Assembly (NCBI GenBank): GCA_021401465.1
Contig: JADDMT010000068.1
Span: forward strand, 62,001 to 126,000
Direction of reading: 5' to 3'
Source: Teratosphaeria epicoccoides
Taxonomy: Eukaryota; Ascomycota; Dothideomycetes; Mycosphaerellales; Teratosphaeriaceae
DNA length: 64,000 nucleotides
Shown here: positions 10,667 through 21,669 of the stretch, piece by piece
How the letters are laid out: the number at the start of each line of letters is the position of its first letter
Position numbering within the stretch: the first letter of the stretch is position 1
Made by a program: the position numbers and the translations under genes
Notes under the pieces: generated by a model
Seen by the model: only the letters and a program-made list of their open reading frames with translations
Databases searched by the model: none
What the model was told of the DNA's origin: nothing

Positions 10667-11290
10667 TCATGCCGCAGGATTAGCAGTTAGTGCTACTAGC
10701 TAAAAGTCTCTTATTGCATACACATCTCTCTGCTAGCTAGCGTCTAGGCAGCTAGCTAGCTTATCTACCTCGCATATTTACTGCCCTTTCTGCAGAGCCT
10801 TCGCTACCTGTCGTTCTAGCGCACGTCTCTCTGTGCGCGACAATTCCCGTTTGACTTGATTAAGAGATATCGTAACCATGGGCTTAATGAGGAGAGTGTA
10901 TAAGAGCTCGACCCGGAAACCCCTCTGCCTAGGAGTAGTACTACTAATCTTGCTATTAAGCTATTCACGCTACGCTATGTCGACTTTGACCTCTAACGCC
11001 GCGGTTAGATAGCTGACACAGGTTCTTGCTCGCTTAACGAATAAGCCATAGAGAGCAGTTAACTAATCCGTCAGGTAGTAGGTCAGAAAGTCTGCGTAGA
11101 GAGACACCTTACTTGCTACACTAGGCTTAGCGAAGAAAGCAAGCATAGATCTCCGCGCCCTCGCCAATTCGTCCTAGCTAGCGATCATGGTATACTACGT
11201 GATTAGACAGTTAAAGCTAGGACTTAGTAGGGCGGGGTGCTAAACATTCTAAATGCGCGATGGCAATAAGGCCTAGTCTCTTATAGTGTA
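10667..11290 (-). pseudogene. P1 cargo ORF, unknown, charged helical
   Basis: The frame 11290 to 10667 (208 codons, ending TGA) is broken only by TAG/TAA codons. Read through them, it contains DELARARRSMLAFFAKPSVA, FLTYYLTD, a GFRVELLYTLLIKPMVTISL block and SRTERRALERQVAKALQKGQ, a charged probable coiled coil. I do not recognise the family. It lies just downstream of the methyltransferase block on the same strand and might be its C-terminal part after a frame change, or a separate gene. Confidence 0.45.
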
Positions 11291-11388
11291 CTCTTAATAG
11301 GCCATAGAAGTAGCCTCGCTTAGTCGGTGTAAGAGTAGCTGCTAGCTAGGAGCAGGCTCCTTCTAATCTAAGATCAGCTAGCCGTTAT

Positions 11389-11961
11389 TACTAACTAGCT
11401 CGCGCAGCTAGCGGATTAGCCCCGAATAGACCTATAGCTCGAATATGTCTAGCATACCCTTTGTAAATACTATCTAAAAGCCGTTAGGGCATCTAGCAGC
11501 CTGCTTGATACTAGCTGTAGGGGTGCGACCGAGCCTCGCCTAGATGAAGCGCTACGAGTCTACGCTTCCCTAGTAGTCCCGTATGGTACTAAAGATTAGT
11601 TAGTAATAGTATTGCCTCTAAGGCCTAGCTACAATATATACTACTAGCTCTTATCTAGCATCTTAGCATAGAAGTCTAGGAAGTATACACTATCTAGTGT
11701 AGCTAGCTTTGCACTTGCTAGGAGCCTAATCAGGCTACCGCCGCATGCGACGTCGAGTACCTTGTGCCTAGCTTGATGCTCTACCTAAGGGGCGTAGTTA
11801 ACGAGATCCTTGTAGGCATTAAAGTCCGGATATGCCTTCTGTAGCGCGATAGCGGCTTCTAATGCCTAGACGGTATCGCGGACGTAGTCGGCCGCAAACT
11901 CGGCGTGCTTAGAACCTACACCGATCGCTAGCTCTAGGTCTAGGGTCGGATTTGTCGACAT
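11389..11961 (-). pseudogene. SAM-dependent methyltransferase (P1 cargo)
   Basis: From the ATG at 11959-11961 the frame reads through RIP stops. After an N-terminal helical part (LDLELAIGVGSKHAEFAADY), residues 68-75 form VLDVACGG, the SAM-binding motif I of class I methyltransferases. It is followed by LLASAKLATLDSVYFLDFYAKMLD, which fits the beta-2 acidic end and following helix. The substrate cannot be told; protein, small-molecule or nucleic-acid methylation are all possible. The distal half is less clear and may be frameshifted. The gene is divergent from the MYND gene, sharing the intergenic region 11962-12810. Confidence 0.65.
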
Positions 11962-12392
11962 GGTAGGTTTAGATTCTACTAGCGCGTCAGTTTACAGTCT
12001 TGTCATATAAGCATATAATGCTTACATGCCATAGTGTTATTAGTATGCTAGTATCTGTATAGATGCTAAAGAAGAAGCCGAGTACTAGATAAGGTAGTTG
12101 TTTAAAAGAAAGAAGTTTAGAGTACTAAGCTTCTTTTGTATTTTAGTAGCTATAGGTCATGTGCTCTACATAGTCGCTAACCGTACATGTTGCATCGTCA
12201 CATCATTAGCTTCTGCCTGAAAAATGACCAGAAATAGAAGGCACATGACGCTACTGCCTGAAAAATGGTCAGAAACGGAAGGCACGCGACGCTGTCATAG
12301 ATTCGGTTAAATATCACACACTGCTGCCTAGGCACATGACTAAATGAAGAAGGCATGATATCAGGCGATTCTGCCTTGAAAGGCAGTAAAAA
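11962..12392. promoter_or_regulatory. Intergenic region between divergent cargo genes, with tandem repeat
   Basis: No gene is seen. The AT-rich stretch separates the minus-strand methyltransferase from plus-strand cargo. It holds a 41-bp tandem duplication (12213-12253 and 12254-12294, starting CTGCCTGAAAAATG) and a small hairpin at 12371-12386 (CTGCCTT-GA-AAGGCAG, partly overlapping arms). A bidirectional promoter is inferred from layout only. Confidence 0.45.
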
Positions 12393-12790
12393 ATGATCCT
12401 TGTAGTTACGACCTACAGACCTTATCTACTACTATACAGAGGCATTAGGAATGGTAGTAACCGCGACATAGTTACACTGACGCTAGCTCGACAGCAGCAT
12501 GTGCACTCGGCAGACATAGCTACATAGGATAGATGTCGCTATGTTTGCTGCTACTTTGTTAAGAGCGATAACTACCTACATGTAGCATATAGCGGCACGT
12601 AGCAGCTAACTAATCTAGACGGCAGTTACGAGGGCCTCATGTGCGCTAGCTAGGCGGCAGCACGTGCACTTAGTAGCAAGAGATATCTATATCTACTACT
12701 ACTCTTCTACTTTAACTCTTTACTAATTACATCAACTAACTTCGAAGACTTGCCTGATACATACAAGTAGTAGTAACATCAATTAACCCT
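12393..12790 (+). other. Possible 5' coding block upstream of the MYND gene
   Basis: A frame from ATG 12393 reads about 130 codons with only TAG/TAA stops, including a hydrophobic run (YLYLLLLFYF) and NSLLITSTNFEDLPDTYK. It is in a different frame from the MYND block that starts at 12811. It may be an upstream exon, a separate small protein, or chance. I do not recognise it. Confidence 0.25.
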
Positions 12791-12810
12791 CTATCTTACT
12801 ATTCGAGACA

Positions 12811-13680
12811 ATGGCTAGCATAGTCGCTTAATGCGCTAATTGTAGTATCGACAGCCCGCTCAAGATATGCCCATGTTAGGTAGTAGCCTACTACAGCAAG
12901 AATTGCCAGATAATTGACTAGCACGACAACTATAAGGACAGCTACGCTAGGCAGCTAACCCGGAATAGGAATGAGTATGCAGTTAACCCTAAGATATGAC
13001 GACTAGTCACTAACTTCATGTTTACTAGATGCGTCAAAATCCTGCCGTTCAAGAAGATCTTTAAAGGGGAGGACATAGTAAGTCGCGCGACAAGGGAGTA
13101 GGCTAACAGTGTACTGCCCCTGATTACAAACAAGGTATTTAGAGTGCTACTCACTAGACCGCTAGGTACACATGAGCTTTTCTTCGGCGGGCTAATTGTC
13201 GTTAGTTACAATGGGACCCCTAACGCCCCTTAGATGAGTTTTAGGGGAGTCCGTGTGTTTAGGAGCAAAAGGAATAGGAAGGTCGTCTTCATTGTAATGA
13301 AGACAGAAGACGCTAATTAGTCAGGCTAAAAGAAGGTTAATGTCGAGTACAAGACAGAAGACTAGTACACCTAGGCATTCTACTAAGGCCTATAGAATAC
13401 GTATGACATGGAGCTATCGTATGACGAGTTCTCTCTACAGTTTAGACAGCGTCTATAGGGCGAGTTTGGCGACGTCGTCGCAGGAGCCCGCAACAACTTG
13501 GCCACTTTGAATGGCACAATGAACAAGCTGTTCATCGTCTATATTACATGCAGAGGAACGAGATACGCTAACAAGTGCATATGTGCATCTCGACACACGT
13601 TTCTAAGGCTATAGTAGGCTAGCGAGCAGGCGGGTGTAGAGACATAGTAGTGTTCTAAACGGGGGTCTAGCCGTGTTTCC
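12811..13680 (+). pseudogene. MYND-type zinc-finger protein (P1 cargo)
   Basis: From the ATG at 12811 the N-terminus (about residues 8-45) shows the MYND spacing: CANC, then KICPC, then AYYSKNCQ, I-I-D, H, K-D-S-Y. Reading the RIP changes backwards (TAC from TGC, TAT from CAT or CAC, TAG from TGG) restores the usual Cys, Trp and His positions of a MYND finger, a protein-interaction zinc module. The rest includes FKKIFKGEDIVSR, LGTHELFFGGLIVVSYNG and KRNRKVVFIVMKTED and is unrecognised. Stops at 13612-13617 may be mutated sense codons, so the end is approximate. A regulatory or chromatin role is only inference. Confidence 0.6.
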
Positions 13681-13786
13681 TGAAGTCTGGCGAGCTAGCG
13701 GAGATAGTATTACTTATAGTTTACTTGTTTCTTAGCTCCTGTGAGACTAGCATGCTAGTAAGAGCTGTAGTCCTTACTGATTTGAT

Positions 13787-14224
13787 ATGGCAATAGCAGG
13801 TAGATATGATTTAACAGTAGCATATTTTAGTCGTAGTAGCTACTTAGCTGCTACTAACATAGCGGGCAGGTATGTATGTATTTACCGGAATTTAGATGAC
13901 ATTAATGCGGACCTCTACAGTTTCGTGTACTCTAAGCAGTTCGTACTCTACATGACTATTATAGCTGCTCGGCTACCTCGACTTCGGTTTCTAGCAGTCA
14001 AGAAGTATGAGGGAATGTTAGAGAGCGTAGAGGTTAAAGACAAGATCGTCGAATAGGTTGCGGACTAGATGCGCCTCTAAGCGTATAAGGAAAGGCATAG
14101 GAGGATGTAGACGACTTACAAGCTATAGCCGTCGACTATAGAAGGCTTTAGAGACTACCTACAGCGCAGAGACGGCGGCGTAGTAGCTAGTACGGTGAAT
14201 GAGCTGTGTAAGGGGGCAGTCTGA
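13787..14224 (+). pseudogene. P1 rightmost cargo ORF, unknown
   Basis: The frame 13787-14224 (145 codons) contains an open first part of 89 codons, then four or five TAG/TAA codons before a TGA. It includes YVCIYRNLDDINADLYSFVY, FLAVKKYEGMLESVEVKDKI and a basic part with KERHRR. I do not recognise it. It could be the last exon of the MYND gene, which ends about 100 bp upstream. There is no second copy in the window for comparison. Confidence 0.35.
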
Positions 14225-14539
14225 AGACAAGTTTCATTCTAACTACTGCATATTGCTAACACTCGGTAGTGATGCCTGTCGCTGGATTACACGGCTAGGA
14301 GTAGGGCTAAGTAGACGTACACGTCAGAGGAGCGTACGAGTGTAGGTAAGTAGCGATCGAGTAGAAAGCCGTTAAATAAGCACGCCTACGAGTAGGCATG
14401 AGTAGGAAGGCTAACGAGCCCGTGAATCGAGTAGCTAGGAGTAGGGCCGAGTAGGCCGAGCTAGTAAGATACTGCTAGTATACTACTAGCACCTACTTAG
14501 CTAACTTAGCTCTACTCGGTCTACTCTTCGTACTTCGTA
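14225..14539. repeat. P1 right subterminal region
   Basis: No gene is seen. GAGTAG and CTACTC motifs occur repeatedly (around 14295, 14355, 14390, 14430, 14445, 14510 and 14520), mirroring the left end. One GCTAGTATACTACTAGC palindrome lies at about 14473-14489. Confidence 0.6.
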
Positions 14540-14566
14540 CTGCTTAGGGGTTAGGTTTTCGAGACG
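14540..14566 (-). repeat. P1 right terminal inverted repeat
   Basis: Read on the minus strand this begins CGTCTCGAAAACC, identical to the P2 left end, followed by an imperfect match ending CCCCTAAGCAG. The target dinucleotide TA follows at 14567-14568. Confidence 0.88.
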
Positions 14567-14568
14567 TA

Positions 14569-14658
14569 GCGCTATCTTATACCTACTAAAAGGTCGGTTT
14601 ACTCTGTCATACTACGAGATATTTTCATATTATATAGCATATATATCTATATAAGTTA
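14569..14658 (+). repeat. A1 5' LTR, right part
   Basis: This continues the A LTR from GCGCT onward to its end. A 4-bp insertion (AAGT near 14653-14656) makes the joined A1 LTR 364 bp instead of 360. The leader GTTCTGCTTTCT starts at 14659. Confidence 0.88.
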
Positions 14659-14707
14659 GTTCTGCTTTCTCTACCCTGCTTTGCAGTCTAGTAGAGAATA
14701 CTATAAT

Positions 14708-17700
14708 ATGTCTAGAGTACTACAAAATTGTAACTAACATGTAGTAAGTACTATCCTAAGCGCCTGTAATAGCGAAGCTAGCCTAAGTAACTAGCCTGTA
14801 GAAGTACCCCCTGCGAGCGACACTGCATCAAGTGACGGTTCCGCTAGAGGCTAATTACGTAGTAGACAAGGTAATAGACCCCCTACATAGGGACTACAGC
14901 TAACCCCGACTATCGACCTAGCGTTTGTAGCTATGATTGTTAATTAGGTCATAACCCGCCTTGTAAACTAGAGCTAGAGCCGCACTGCTTCTAGTAGCGA
15001 AAACGGCGAGGACGACGAAGACGTCGCTATAAGTAGTACTAATAAACTAGCGGACGAAGAAATCTAGCGAGATTTCATGCTAGGGACCCGTAAAGACAAC
15101 TTACTAGTAGGCGTAGACTCTCCGCGTGTGCCTGCGAATCTAGTGCCTAAATTCGGGGCCATAGTAGGCTAACTAGGAGGTAGTCGTAACGCATGTAATC
15201 CGAAGCCGTTTAAGGGAGACACCTTAAAGGAGGCTCGAACTTTCTTGCAGGCATGTAAGGTAGTTTTCGTGCTTAACCTACGCGGATATTCTACAGAGGG
15301 CAAACAAGTCGCCTTTAGTGTAATGTAGTTTGAAGAGGATAAGGAACCTTGCAACAATTAGCATGAGTAGTATAACCTTATGCGGGTCTATGACAGAACG
15401 TATACGTAGGCGGACTTTCGCTAGTTCTGTGTTAACTAGGTCGAGGATCTAGGGAACCGCGCCCTTACTATGTCTGTCAAGTGCGAGAAGGCTAAGCAGG
15501 GGAAGGGACAAACAACCTCTAGCTTCGCTACCTACCTCGCTACACTCGAGGGACAGATGCTACCCTATACTAAGACGTAACGAGTATAGCACCTACTCGT
15601 CAAACTTGATGACAATCTTCAGAACATAATCATGACTTTTCATGAACTTCTAACAACTCGGCAAGACCTTGTGTCCCTTGCGACACGTATAGAGATTACC
15701 TTGAAGCAAAATGGAAAATCAGGCGGTAAGGATAATAAGCGTCTAGGCCCTAAGGACCTACTAAAGGGCCGCTATTACAAGCGCCCTAAGGGTTACGTCT
15801 AACGCGGTAGTTCATTCTAGAGGAGCAAGCCCTCTAAGCTAAAAGAAGGTAGCGAGAAGCCTCCGAGTAGCTGCTACATCTGTAGAGCAAGGGACTACTA
15901 GGCGGCTCGCTGTCCTAAACGAAGTAATAGGAAGAAGGTAAGCAAGGTGTCTGAAACCTCCCTAGAGGGGAGGCGAAAGAAGGACAAGCCTAAGACAACC
16001 GAACAGCTACCGCGGGTATCTAAGCTATCTGTTACTAATAGTGTAGACTCGTGGCCTGCCTAGCGCCTATCTAGTGCGGTCCGAGTTAATGGCTCGCTTA
16101 AGCTAGTAGACTATATGTTAGACGACCTTGCGGAGGTTAACGTGATACCCTAGCAGGTAATCGTACAGCTTAGTATAAAGCCGATCCTAGGAGCCCTGCT
16201 GCCTACTATGAAGTCCTTTTAAGGCAAAGGCGTAGCGGCTTAAGGCGCGTACAACTTGCGCCTCTAACTTGCGGACTCCTTAGGGGAAGTACGCGAGACT
16301 AACGAAGTCTTCTACGCTAAAGACGTTCCTGATAAGGAGCTCCTGCTTAGCCGCCCTTAGCGCTACAAGTAGGGAGTCGTTATTAATAGAGCTACTAACA
16401 ATTAGTTCTATAGCTCTATAGGCAAAGTTCCTATAGTGTAGATACGTGACGCACATAGCTTCTATAAGGACATAAAGAAGGTCTAATGCGTGTATGCGGT
16501 CTACATACAGAATGTCAAGGAAGACGTTACCCTTCTGCCTAAGTTAGAGGAATACGCCGATATTTTCGACGTAGAGGCTGCGGCCTATGCCCGGGCCCTA
16601 GACGCGGAACATGCGATTAACCTTAAGGAGGGTTACAATCCTCCGTATTAACCTCTATACCCTATGTCGGAATCATAGCTCGAAACACTTCGAGACTACC
16701 TCTACAAGGCGTAAAGGTGATACGGTTAATACTAGGGGGCCATTTGAACCGCATGGGTTCTAATGGCCGCCCTTGGCATGCAGTGACCCTGCTACATATG
16801 GCAAGGGGGTCCTTCGTACATACGTTGGCTCGTATGTCGTCCGAGTGGGATCAGTTGTCGACGTAGGACGCCCCTACGTCGCTGACCCTACGGTACCCCT
16901 ACGGGGTTAGGCTCGGACATGCTTTCCCTAATTAAGGAGCGTCGGGGGTTATAAGCACCCTTAGCGCCACCTCTGCGATAAGCAGAAAGCAGCGCTGTCT
17001 TGTACCTACTGAAAGGTCGGATTACTCTGTCACACTGCGAGATATTTTCATATCATATAGCATATACACCTATATCAAAAGGAACGCGTAGATCTAACGA
17101 AGTAAAAGCGAGGCTAGAGCGTTAGTTATGTTCGTCCTGAAGAAGGACAACACGCTCTGCCTATGCGTTAACTATAGGGGCCTTAACGTAGTAACCTAGA
17201 AGAACTACTGCCCCCTACTACTTATTAGCGAGACGCTTAACTGCCTTAGTCGCGCTGCCATCTTCTTTTCTATTGACGTGAAGGACGCCTACTACTAGAT
17301 ACTAATCTGAAAGGGTAACAAGTAGAAGACTACATTCTAAATGCGGTATAGACACTTCGAGTATATAGTGATGCTATTTAGCTTAACTAACGCACTAGCA
17401 ACGTTCTAAGCGTATATTAACTAGGCCCTAGCCGGCCTTGTTAACACTTACTACGTAGTATATTTAGACGATATACTAGTCTACTCTAACTCAAAGGAGG
17501 AGCATATTCGGCATCTAAGAATAGTACTTGAACGGCTCTGTAAGTTCGCTCTATATACGAACCTAAAGAAGTGCTCATTCCTGACAGATAGGATTAAGTT
17601 TCTTGGATACGTTGTCTCTACAGAAGGAGTTATCATAGATGACTAAAGGGTGTCTGTAATCGCGGAGTAGCCGCAGCTAACTACCCTCTAAGAAGTGCAG

Positions 17701-20037
17701 GTGTTCCTAGGATTTACTAACTTCTATCGCAGATTCATACGATCCTACTCGAAGATCGTGGCTCCTCTCACGGCCCTCGTAAAGGGCGCGATTCGAGGAA
17801 AAAAGCTAGGGATAGTGCCTTAGGAGGAGGCTTAGAGCAAGGCTTTCTCTGAACTTAAAGCAGCTTTTTAAACTACGCCTATACTTCGGCACTTTGACTC
17901 TACTACGAAGATCCGAATAGAGACTAATGCTTCAAAATTCGTAATAGCCGTAATTATATCGCAGCTCTAGTCGCACGAAGGTAGTACGTAATAGTACCTA
18001 ATTACCTTCTAGTCGCAGAAGATGTAGGGCGCTAAGCTTAACTACAAGACTTACGACTAAGAGCTTTTAGCTATTGTTAATGGCTTTAAGGAGTACTAAC
18101 ACTACCTCGAAGGCGTAGCGCACCCTATTAAGGTGCTTACTAACTATAACAACCTTCGCGGCTTCATAGGCGTGAAGCAGCTAAGTAGTTAGCAAGCAAG
18201 GTAGGCGACTTTCCTTACTAGCTTTGACTTCGTTATCTAGCATTGCTCTAGAAAGACGAATCTAGCTAATAGTCCTTCGCGACGACTAGACTATAACACT
18301 AGGGAGTAGGGTAACTAACAGCTTCTCCTTACGCTACAAACGAAGCTTGTAGTTTAGGGTAGCGATCTGTTGTTAGCTCCTCTTGTAGGTTGACTACAGG
18401 TCTAATAGGGCCTCATAGCCTCCGCTAGCGACGAACCCTCCTATCTAGCAGTTATGGCAACTATGTCTAGCTTAATCCGTGTAGTAGTTAACTAGCTTAC
18501 ATATAGTAAGCATATAATGTCTAAAGAACCCTTTAAAGAAGTCTCGAGACTTATTTAGCAGGTACAAGAGCGAGAACTAGAGTTAATTAATGAGGGTATA
18601 GCCCTCTAGGACACTATAGGCAGTCTGAAGTACTAGACTAAGTCAGGTGACTTATAGTATTTTGGAAATAGGCTCTACGTACCTACTAACTACATACTCT
18701 GTTTGTAGCTCCTCTATATTTATCATGATAATGAACTCGCAGGCCATTTTAGCGTAGAGAAGACAATTGCACTTCTCGGACGCAAATACTAGTAGCTAAC
18801 GCTAGAACAGGATGTCTCTAACTATGTCAAATCCTGCTAGACGTGCTAGGTTAGCAAATCTCGGTGCTATCGCCCCTATAGCGATACTTAGGCGCTCCTA
18901 CTACTAGAGAGACTATAGCAAGACTTGACTATAGATTTCATTACTAATTTGCTACTAGCAAAGTAGAGAGGTAATATAGTTGATGCTATCCTTATAGTAG
19001 TCGACTAATACTCGAAGATGAATGTCTTTATCCTATGTACGAAAAAGTGCATAAGTAGCGAGCTTGCGTGACTACTTCGCGACAAAGTTATATAGTACTT
19101 TAGTGTCCCCCGAAGTATCCTATTAGATCGAGGTTCTGTCTTTACTAGTAAATACTAGCAAGAATTTGTGTTTAAGGCGCGTGTTAAGTACTACCTAAGT
19201 ACAGCATTCTATCTACAGACTAATAGTCAGACTAAACGTATAAACTAGACTCTTAAGTAGTACCTTTAGTGCTACTACGCTAAGAACCAGGATGCCTAGG
19301 CTGACGCAGTTCCTATGGCGGAATTTGCAGTTAATAAAAGTATGCATGCTACTATGCGCATGTTACTATTTCAGATTCTTTATGGCTTTGATCTAGAAAT
19401 ACACCTAGAACCGCCTTAGGACGAGTCTTCTAAGGAGAGGGTGCTAGCCGCTGCGGAATTAGCGCGGCGTATGCGCAAGGTACATTCAGTGCTAATAGAA
19501 CACTAGAAAAAGGCCTTAGAATCCTAGATTAAACATAATAACGCCTGTGCTAAACCGATGTAGTATGTAGTTAGTACGAAGGTGTTACTATTAACGAAGA
19601 ATCTTAAGCTAAAACTTCTAAGTAAGAAGATAACGCCAAGGTTCGTTAGACCCTTCTAGATACGCGACGTAATAGGCTCGCAGGTATACTAGCTATTATT
19701 GCTATCGTCGTATTGTGTGCATGACGTCCTCTATATATCTCTAGTTAAACTATAGGTATAGCGCGAGGGCGAAGAGCCTGCGGACCCGATGCTAGTAGCA
19801 GAAGAGAACAAAGAGTAGGAAGTCAAGGGGATTAAGGACAGTATGTAGCGTAAAGGCGTAACGTACTATCTAGTAAAGTAGAAAGGATACCTACCTAAAT
19901 ACACATAATGGGTTCTAGCTAAAGACTACAAGAACGCTCTAGAAGCTATTCGTGAATTCGAAGAGCAGAGGAGGCGTAAGCAGGGCTTAAGAAGGTTAAT
20001 TAGTAGGAAGATGAGAGTTTCGGAGCAGAATTCTTGA
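14708..20037 (+). pseudogene. A1 gag-pol polyprotein, RIP-inactivated and split by a solo LTR
   Basis: The gene runs from ATG 14708 to TGA 20035-20037. After removal of the solo LTR and its target duplication it is 4965 bp, identical in length to A3, so no net indel has occurred. Domain order is as in A3: gag, a CCHC knuckle with His replaced by Tyr (near 15875), protease, reverse transcriptase (YLDD near 17463), RNase H, integrase and chromodomain. Dozens of TAG/TAA codons and several missense changes (catalytic integrase Glu to Lys) show it is dead. It is more heavily mutated than A3. Confidence 0.9.
16718..17077 (+). mobile_element. Solo A-family LTR inside A1 pol
   Basis: A complete 360-bp LTR (TGATACGG to TATATCA) lies between the protease/linker and the RT. 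The 5-bp AAAGG at 16713-16717 is repeated at 17078-17082, and the coding sequence is continuous across it when one copy is removed. This is what recombination between the two LTRs of an inserted element leaves behind. Confidence 0.93.
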
Positions 20038-20177
20038 CATGTATATATAGCGTATAACGCGTAGAGAGATAACGAGAAGTAAACGCCCTACTTATACATT
20101 ATTAATGCCTAAAGGCACACCTAGAATAAACCCAAGGAGGACAAGAGACATGCTTAGATTAGCTTCGTAGCTAATGC

Positions 20178-21669
20178 TTAGCGACTACTAGTTAGGGGCT
20201 TCCTGACTAAACCTGAAGCAGAAGAGTCTTTCTTATTATAGTCCGCTAGGGACTACCTACCTACACGGGGTCTACTAAACACCCTGAAGCGACTATGAGT
20301 AACAGGAGTAGTAACGCTACAAAGAGAGGCCGGCATCTTCTTCTTTAGTAGGTTGCGAGGGTCCTTGTCTTTAGAGCCTATAGTAGCTAGAGAGCTAGTA
20401 ACATCCTTACCGCGCCTAGTTGCGTTAACTACCTCATCCTTAGCATTAGAAGGCGAAGAGACTTAGGCGCGCTTGCAGCTGTCGCGCTCGGCCCTCGAGA
20501 TTATCTTGCGCTTCTTGACATGAGTGTCGACTACATCATTAGACTTAGTGTCCCCCTTAGGCGTAACTAGTGCGGTAACACTACGGCGTAAAGGGATCAC
20601 GTTAGGACCGAAGGTATCCTGGACGTTGTCATCCTCCTCATCCTTAAAGATCTAGCCTAGAGGCTTGTGCCTTAGCGTCTTAGCAGATGTAGTATAGATC
20701 GCAAGCAGGGAAGGTTCGGCTTCCTTGTCGCTAACCTTAATTTCGGCCCTAGCCTTCTTCTTCTTCTTAGACAGTAGCGTCAAGGCGGCGTAGGCGGCGG
20801 CGCTATAATGTGTTAGCTATACGCACGTAACAGGATTCGAGTAAGTAACTTACGGCTTAGTCCTTAGGACTAGCTTAGAAGCAGGCTGCCTCTTAGTACA
20901 GCGCTAGGGCGTAGCCTTAGCGGCGGGAACAGTGAATTGCTTGATAACCTTCTTACAGATTATCCGCGTCTTAAAGTCATCGTTAATAGAGGCAAGGGCC
21001 CTAAGTTGCTAACGCTAACAGCTAGTCGGATATTTCTCGACGCTAACGTTAGCCTAGCGGAGAAAGTTAGCATTTATACTTAGAGGGTACCTACACTATT
21101 TGCGTCCTATAGCGAAGGTCTTAACCCTAACAGTTAGTACCTTTGAGATCTTCTAGACTAAGTCTACAATTAGACCTAGACAAACGTTTTTGCCTGTTAG
21201 CAGAGAGTTAAAGCAAACACTACTGTAAGCATAGTTAGCAGTTACGGTAAAGCACAAGAGGGCGCCAAGCAGGTAGGCGAGTACTATACTTAGCCTGTAG
21301 CCTATTCATAGTCAGAGTGCCTTTAGTAACCCCCTTGTCGCGCGTACTCTAGAAGTCATCGATGTTACGGCAGAGCTAGTTATACTTAATATATACCTCT
21401 TTAGGGAGGTCTTAGCATTTTTGATGCTTGCTATTATAGTTAACATAATTGTAGTAGACACTACCCTTATCAGATCCGCTAACATAGATCTTAGCTACAC
21501 TTTAGTTAGTATAAGCCATGCATACCTCGCGGGTAGGGGACGCCTTACTAACACGCGGAGGAGAGATGTGTGCAGCTTAGCTACTAAGGTTGTCAAGGCA
21601 TTGTCGACATAAGCGACAATCGCGGGCAGAGCGAGTAGCGTTAAACTTAGTCTACAGCACATGAGCCAT
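20178..21669 (-). pseudogene. A1 copy of the opposite-strand ORF
   Basis: This is homologous over its full length to the 498-codon minus-strand ORF of A3 (42994-44490). It starts at the ATG at 21667-21669 and ends at TAA 20178-20180. The length is 5 bp short of A3, with gaps near 21225 and 21290, so the frame is broken. The Cys pairs near the N-terminus (CRLCRQC here) are partly kept. Confidence 0.7.

Larger units (their letters stand above)
842..14566 (+). mobile_element. P1: 13.7-kb Plavaka-type DNA transposon with cargo genes
   Basis: The element begins CGTCT-TAAAAACC and ends GGTTTTCGAGACG, so its 13-bp ends are inverted repeats apart from RIP-like changes. The flanking dinucleotide TA (840-841, 14567-14568) is duplicated and the A LTR is continuous across the site. 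The plus strand carries a Plavaka-like transposase (6733-10234). Other coding blocks are a minus-strand passenger gene (1166-4131), a small minus gene (about 4700-5296), a SNF2-C remnant (plus), a methyltransferase and a second ORF (minus), a MYND protein (plus) and an unknown ORF (plus). P2 is a second copy of the left half. Short TIRs and a 2-bp duplication fit CACTA-like relatives. All genes carry stops. Confidence 0.85.

Noticed and set aside
10876..11010. Plus-strand ORF with a hydrophobic helix starting MGLMRRVYK
   Set aside because: The minus strand gives a longer, better-composed frame (10667-11290) over the same bases.
840..14568. P as a Tc1/mariner element because of the TA duplication
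   Set aside because: Size, large multi-gene content and the transposase sequence fit Plavaka rather than Tc1/mariner, whose elements are usually under 2-3 kb.
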